From contig JALIGW010000001.1 of assembly GCA_023053685.1 (NCBI GenBank), positions 55,938,859 through 56,002,858 on the forward strand: a DNA stretch of 64,000 nucleotides. Reading direction: 5' to 3'. Made by a program: the position numbers and the translations under genes. The notes under the pieces are model-generated. The model saw nothing but the letters and a program-made list of their open reading frames with translations, was not told the origin of the DNA and searched no databases. Below, in pieces: positions 60,392 to 64,000 of the stretch. Numbering within the stretch: position 1 is the stretch's first letter; the number at the start of each line of letters is the position of its first letter. Source of the stretch: Diadophis punctatus similis. Lineage: Eukaryota; Chordata; Lepidosauria; Squamata; Dipsadidae.

Positions 60392-60776
60392 GTCAACCAG
60401 AGATTTACTCTTCCAAGCTTTTGGATTCAGTGTGGAGCCCATCTTAAGGGAATAAACACAAGCCTTGTAAACAACACAAGCCTTGTAAACAAAATACCAT
60501 AATTTCTCCTCTCACTAAATACGGCTATATTCAACATTATATTTGTCTGTGAGACGTGGCTGGCTGGCTGAATTTCTCTTTACTGGGATACATGCTTTGG
60601 GGCTGTTCTGGGAGTCATGTTTATGTGGTGCCTTCCTATTGGCTGATTGGTATGTTGATGGCCAGCAATTGGCTGTTGTTTCTTTGTGCTGCCAATCCCT
60701 TTGCTCCTATAATTCCCTGAAGATGAGCTTCAGCATGAGTCCCAAAGTTTGCAAGGGTAAATCTCTGGTCCCGGTG
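60392..60776. mobile_element. Degenerate inverted pair of Penelope-like ends
   Basis: The left arm (60392-60452, minus) and right arm (60714-60776, plus) are decayed inverted copies sharing CCAGAGATTTAC and CTGAAGATGAGCTTCAGCAT (left copy CTTAAGATGGGCTCCACACT). The hammerhead-like core is recognisable by position, but GAAA is damaged. ATTGGCTGATTGG motifs in between resemble the CCAAT-rich part of the pair at 20230-21062. A 17-bp duplication (ACACAAGCCTTGTAAAC) lies at 60461-60491. Confidence 0.5.
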
Positions 60777-61599
60777 ACTGGCCCAAATTTGATCTCACAA
60801 TCAATATTCCCTATGATGAAAAAAAAGCTTAATGGCAAGAAGATTGGTCTTCTTGGTCTCCTTAAGTTGGTCTTAAATTCAGATTTATCATAAAATGATA
60901 AAAGTACGACTAAAGTTACAAGTTCTGCTTCTCAGGCAAAGCCCCAAGAAGACACTGAGATGGTCAAGAAATGGAAAAGCTTGAGATGGTATATTATCAT
61001 AAATTAATAGCTAGTGTTGCCAATTACCCACATTCTGGCCATGGGTCAGAAAGAAAACAACAGGAAGAAAGTAGCCAAGATGCTACATGAAAATAAAGGA
61101 GCAAGTCAACTAAATGTGGGTTTTCTCCTGGGAGGGTGGGAGGGAGAAGTCATGGGACTTAGGAAAACCAAAACTTATTACACAGATTTTTTCTTTTTAA
61201 AACAAAAATAACTATGGAAAGGAATGGTGGAAGGCCTTAAATGCTGGCTTGGGAAGTTGTGAGAAGTAATGGTGGAAGTCTCATCATTATATGCTCTAGA
61301 AATTGCATTTGAGGAAACGAAAAATAAAATAATGTTATAATTAAAACAATAGTATTCATAAATATTTGAGACTAAAGGAAGCAGAGCTCTAGCTTTTCTT
61401 TTGAATTCATTTTTTCTGTGGTGGAACAGTATTGTGCAGCAACACTTTGCTCTTTTACTTTATTTCTTATTACATCACTTTAAACTGTATCTGTGCTCAT
61501 TTTTACTCATTATACAGTATTGCCTAATGGGAAGATACAAAATGTGTAGCCTTCTTGCTATTATTGCACCATCTCCCATCATTCCTGGTAGCTATACTA
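60777..61599. other. Flank stretch without recognised features
   Basis: AT-rich; nothing recognised. Confidence 0.45.
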
Positions 61600-62430
61600 T
61601 TTATTTATTTATTTATTTAGCGTATGGCTGGTCACACACAATATTAAAACACTTCATTTTTACAAATTAAAAACAGTTAAAGCAGTAAGAAAAACCTAGA
61701 AAGGAAAACAGAAATAACATTTCAAAGCTTAATATCAAGTTTGGAGATCCAGTCAGTAGCTGCCGTTGTTGTGCAGAGGAAGTCCCTACAGTCTCCTGGA
61801 TATCTTCTGTTAGGGCATTCCCTCACTATATGTTGAATAGTCTGTCGAGGAGCCCCGCAATCACATTGTGCTGAAGGTGTCTTTCCCCATTTATGCAAGG
61901 AGTCAGCACACACCCCATGAGTTGTTCTAATTCTATTATATGTCACCCACATGTATCGGGGTAGGCCAAATCCTGGAGGTATACTACTAGGGCTAATGTG
62001 CCCAGAGACATCTTGGGGGGTGCAGCTATTCCACGCCTCCATCCACTTTTGTGTGATGTTTTGATGGTCAGCCATCAACTTACGCACTGTCAAGAGTGGT
62101 GGATTTCTTGATTTTAATCGACATCTTAAGAGGTCAGAGTATATCCATGTATGGGTAGAGAGGAATTTACCAGGATCTTGCTGTACTCCCGAATAAGGGC
62201 TTCTTGTCGTCGTAAGTGCGGGGGAAGTATGTGACTAAGAACTGGTAGCCAGTGACTAGGTGTTGATTTTATACACCCAGTAATTATTCTCATCGTATGG
62301 TTAAGTTGAACATCAATAAGTCCTGTATGTGAGCTGTTTAACCATACAGGTGCACAGTATTCCGCTGCATAGTAGCAAAGCCCAAGGGCTGCACATCGAA
62401 GAGTTAGCTATACTGATGGAGAGTGATGGA
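61600..62430 (-). mobile_element. 5'-truncated non-LTR retrotransposon, ORF C-terminus and tail
   Basis: Read on minus: ALGLCYYAAEYCAPVWLNSS, HTGLIDVQLNHTMRIITG, then PSHWLPVLSHILPPHLRRQE, and after a decayed stretch RIRTTHGVCADSLHKWGK, CDCGAPRQTIQHIVRECP. The last block (CxC...H...C) is a zinc-binding motif found at the end of many non-LTR polymerases. It ends in an (AAAT)n tail near 61601-61620. The clade within the jockey/CR1 superfamily is not certain. Confidence 0.8.
61722..62093 (-). pseudogene. Non-LTR polymerase C-terminal open frame with zinc-binding motif
   Basis: An open frame of about 120 residues at the 3' end of the element, holding the CDCGA...HIVRECP motif. Upstream, the same reading is broken by stops near 62095-62160, so it is not part of an intact protein. 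Confidence 0.75.
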
Positions 62431-62536
62431 AATTGGAATCATCTTGAAAGTCACAACACACATTACTGTCTTATTGGGTTAATTAATTTTTGAAACTTTC
62501 AGTAAATTGTCTCTTTACTGAAGTTGTTGGGATTAT

Positions 62537-62945
62537 ACAGGTAGTCCTTGACTTATTATCAAAGTAATGACAGACCTAAAATAGTACTTCTGACCTGGCA
62601 CAGTTGGGCTGTCTCAAGGGTCAAGTGATTGTATTATGGACACCCAGCAACTGGCCTGCATTTATCAACATCCGAAGTGTACTGCAGTCACATACTCACA
62701 ATTTATGACTTTTTGCCTGAAATAGGTGTTTACTTTCGGTTTCCAGCAAAAAGCATCCATTGCAGACAAAGGATTTCTTAATGACCAGTTTTCGCTTAAC
62801 AACTACAGAATTTGTGTTAGGTTCACTTAACGACTACTGCAAAAAAGTTTGTAAAATCAGGCATGGTCACATGATGACCCGTGTAATGACTGGCATGATT
62901 TTCAACAGTAATTCCATGCTCAATTATTTGCAAGTCAAAAATTAT
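62537..62945 (+). repeat. Diverged CAGGTAGTCCTTG-ended repeat
   Basis: Starts ACAGGTAGTCCTTGACTTAT and later has TTCGCTTAACAACTAC and CACTTAACGACTACTGC, then GGTCACATGATGACC. It is related to, but more diverged than, the copy at 46603-46980. Confidence 0.55.
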
Positions 62946-63855
62946 TACTGTATTCTGTATTAGAGTTAATTCTACTGAGCTGAGTGGGATTTATTTCTAA
63001 AATCTGAGAAAGCACAATATATAATTATTTCCTGCTATAAGGATATATAGTTTTATTAGTATTGCATATTTAAGCGTATATTTATATATGTGCTATGCTA
63101 TTTATGTATTGTATTAGTGTAGACATATTTATAACCACATAATACCAACATCTGTGTAGTATTGCTTCTTCAAATAAAACCACACCTCTTATTTTTGTAT
63201 CAGTTATATGCTAAGAATTTTGATTAACCCAACAAGACAGTAATGCCTTTCATGCTGTGGCAAATGTAATTGTTTATCTGTCATTTTGTGTGCTAGTCTT
63301 TGGAACTTATCCATCAACCTGCCTACAAGAATAAAGTGTAGATTTTTTTTACTTGCTAATAGGTTTGTCTAATTATTTACTCTGCTTTGAATATTTAAGT
63401 TTCTATTCTGTTGAAACTGAAGTAGAATTATATAAGGTGCACATCAAAATTTCTGAGAGGAATAAACCATAATGAATTTTGAATACAGGATTAGCAATAT
63501 GTATTCACATAGTCCATAGTCATAGCCACCTGGTCAAACAACTAGCCAATAGAGGTGGTAATGTGAGTTTTGTAATGGACAAATGAGACAATAAGCATAT
63601 GCAGGTATAATATGTAATGTACTGTTGGTCTATGCACTTTTTCTATGATGTTTGTTCTATACTACAACAATATTCATTTTATAATTAAAATTGTGATATA
63701 TATATATATATCCTTTTTAATGTCCAATTAGAAGAGTGAGGAACCTGATAACTTTAGGAGATGATATTTGATTAAATAAAACAATACAATGTGTAATATA
63801 TACTATCGTTATTACTTTACAATCTTCTAATCCACACTGCATTTTTCAACCAAGA
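62946..63855. other. Flank stretch without recognised features
   Basis: AT-rich, with an (AT)n near 63695-63711; nothing else recognised. Confidence 0.45.
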
Positions 63856-64000
63856 GCCTGGTAGTACTTGAAAGGGGACTCCCAAAGGTGCTTTTTCAAG
63901 AGGCGACTGGACTTTCTTGTTCTTCTTTGAAGATGTTCCGCTTCTCATCCAAGAAGCTTCTTCAGCTCTGACTGGATGGCGGGGAATGGAAGGATTTATA
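63856..64000 (-). mobile_element. Penelope-like end, cut by the window edge
   Basis: Closely matches 31030-31150 (AAGAGGCGACTGGACTTTCT, TCCAAGAAGCTTCTTCAGCT, GGGGAATGGAAGGATTTATA). Its hammerhead-like core at 63932-63965 reads GGAACAUC instead of GAAACGUC and is probably dead. Confidence 0.7.

Noticed and set aside
60543..60893. A 116-residue plus-strand frame near the upstream flank
   Set aside because: It crosses the inverted Penelope-like pair and shows no protein motif.

Overview
This window is vertebrate nuclear DNA, most likely from a snake. Four things point to a squamate: a tRNA-derived SINE of the Sauria type (45097-45318), a degenerate DIRS-like retrotransposon (7080-9966), Penelope-like remnants, and many short hAT and TA-flanked DNA transposons. 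The LINE 3' end at 36888-37140 running into an (ATTCT)n microsatellite is a pattern described for snake CR1/L3 LINEs, which is why snake is favoured over lizard. The species cannot be named from the sequence.

Only one protein-coding gene is supported: ITPKB, inositol-trisphosphate 3-kinase B, on the minus strand. Its large first coding exon is at 57661-59319, with a GC-rich presumed promoter and 5'UTR just above it. Coding exon 2 (3512-3611, calmodulin-binding segment) and coding exon 3 (282-495, start of the kinase domain) lie at the far left. The three exons join in phase (0, 1, 2), and consensus GT/AG splice signals are readable at each boundary. The remaining kinase exons lie beyond base 1. 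About 54 kb of the window is intron 1 (3612-57660).

Intron 1 and the flank above the gene are a stack of mobile-element remnants. (1) A DIRS element lacking its reverse transcriptase. (2) Four TA-flanked elements that share ends but not cores; one carries a palindrome of about 680 bp, and that element is nested in another repeat whose empty site can be read from a second copy. (3) About a dozen hAT-type elements, many with intact 8-bp target duplications. (4) A non-autonomous Helitron with a TC start and a hairpin-CTAG end. (5) Four head-to-head pairs of Penelope-like ends. Most of these carry a hammerhead-ribozyme-like core, and one pair is next to a GIY-YIG endonuclease remnant. (6) SINEs, LINE 3' ends and microsatellites. 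The gaps between them are AT-rich and show no recognisable gene.

No RNA gene, CRISPR array, operon or bacterial feature is present. The best candidates for follow-up are the ribozyme-like Penelope termini and the long hairpin inside the third TA-flanked element.
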